Below are positions 63,300 to 64,000 of a DNA stretch of 64,000 nucleotides, in pieces (positions within the stretch are counted from its first letter, which is position 1; every line of letters begins with the position of its first letter). This DNA is from Cyclina sinensis (lineage: Eukaryota; Mollusca; Bivalvia; Venerida; Veneridae). A program made the position numbers and the translations under genes. The stretch is taken from assembly GCA_012932295.1 (NCBI GenBank), contig JAAONU010000006.1, forward strand, positions 17,004,904 through 17,068,903. Direction: 5' to 3'. The notes under the pieces are model-generated. The model was given only the letters and a program-made list of their open reading frames with translations. It was not told where the DNA came from and did not search any database.

Positions 63300-64000
63300 A
63301 ACAAGACATGCCAACGGGCAGAATGTCGAGCCCGCTCGTCTTAATTCAAACAGGAACCTATAAGCTTCAGATCAAGGAGAAAGATGTATACATAGTTGAG
63401 ATGTGCGCAACTCATCCTCTTTACACCCTAGGCAAAATCTTAACATTGCATCATTTTAGGTGACCTTGACCTCTGACCCGGTGACCTGGTTCATGTGCAT
63501 GGCACGAAGTCTCATGATGAACATTTGTGCCTAAATAACTCAATTCATGTCATTTGAAAATTCCTCCATGCACGAAGAAGTTATGGCATGGACAAGTTTG
63601 GACGCACGCACGCACACACAAACACTGAACAGCCAGTTTGACAGCTATGTCGAGCTCTGCGCAAGCGGGCTCGACAAAAATCATCTGACCACTAAACAAG
63701 ATATAGCGGGGACAAACAATTTTGATATTTTTATTTGACCTTTGACCTCTTGTGACCTTGACCTTCATTTTGCGCAAGACAACTCAACTCACCATGGAGA
63801 ACATTTGTTATAAGTTATATTAAAATCCATCCATGTATATAGAAGTTATACTCACAAATAAATTTTTAATTTTGCTATTTGACCTTTGACCCTGAAGTAA
63901 GACCTTGACCTTTACCACAGACACCTGAATTTTTCGCGCGACACTCCGCCTCACTATGGAGAACATTTGTCCCCAAGTTATATTAAAATCCCGCCACGCA
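63300..64000. repeat. Dispersed-repeat region with GACCTTTGACC blocks
   Basis: Blocks around 63461-63560, 63738-63850 and 63880-64000 share TGACCTTTGACC or GTGACCTTGACC followed by a common tail (TATGGAGAACATTTGT, AAGTTATATTAAAATCC, CATG). The last two are about 145-150 bp apart and clearly related. TGTCGAGC / GCGGGCTCGACA motifs occur at 63325 and 63650-63676. The array is cut off by the window end. No gene is recognised. Confidence 0.65.

Overview
This is eukaryotic, animal nuclear DNA. It is AT-rich, has spliced genes with GT-AG introns up to about 4 kb, carries many minisatellites, and contains an L1-type LINE. Short dispersed repeats built around TGACCTTTGACC and tRNA-like SINEs resemble what I know from bivalve molluscs, so a bivalve or close lophotrochozoan is my inference; no sequence here proves the species.

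Layout. 1-3643 is a 27-bp minisatellite. 3644-7660 is mostly featureless, with one weak exon candidate on the minus strand. 7735-9651 (minus) is an intronless gene for a 638-residue secreted/transmembrane LRR-Ig-FN3 receptor. 9.7-21.1 kb is gene-poor and holds a foldback element, five short tandem arrays and a 15-bp satellite that has matured into an 11 x 15 = 165-bp higher-order repeat. 21.1-29.1 kb is an approximately 8-kb satellite of 34-bp monomers with a nested 1.27-1.30-kb higher-order repeat. 29.1-33.4 kb holds no recognisable gene.

33.37-45.6 kb (plus) holds two related items. One is a pair of exons (33372-33690 and 35322-35373) that resemble CFAP77 exons 4 and 5 in sequence and intron phase. 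The other is a complete eight-exon CFAP77 gene (35663-45599, 270 residues), a ciliary doublet-microtubule inner protein. 49785-53646 (minus) holds the last four coding exons of an SLC16/monocarboxylate-transporter-like MFS gene; the first coding exon, for the N-terminus and start of TM1, was not found. A 63-bp minisatellite sits in its intron.

55422-63014 is a decayed, nearly full-length L1-like LINE on the plus strand, bounded by a 14-bp target-site duplication. It has an ORF1, an ORF2 (endonuclease, reverse transcriptase, C-terminal zinc knuckle), a minisatellite in its 3' UTR and a poly(A) tail. It lies upstream of, or in a 5' intron of, the transporter gene in antisense orientation. The last kilobase holds copies of a dispersed repeat carrying nuclear-receptor-like half sites.

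The genes show no operon-like or pathway relation. The window looks like ordinary, repeat-laden animal genome. Its more unusual parts are the satellite higher-order structure, the CFAP77-like exon pair and the datable LINE insertion. Most long open frames over the arrays exist because the repeat period is a multiple of three; I do not treat them as genes.
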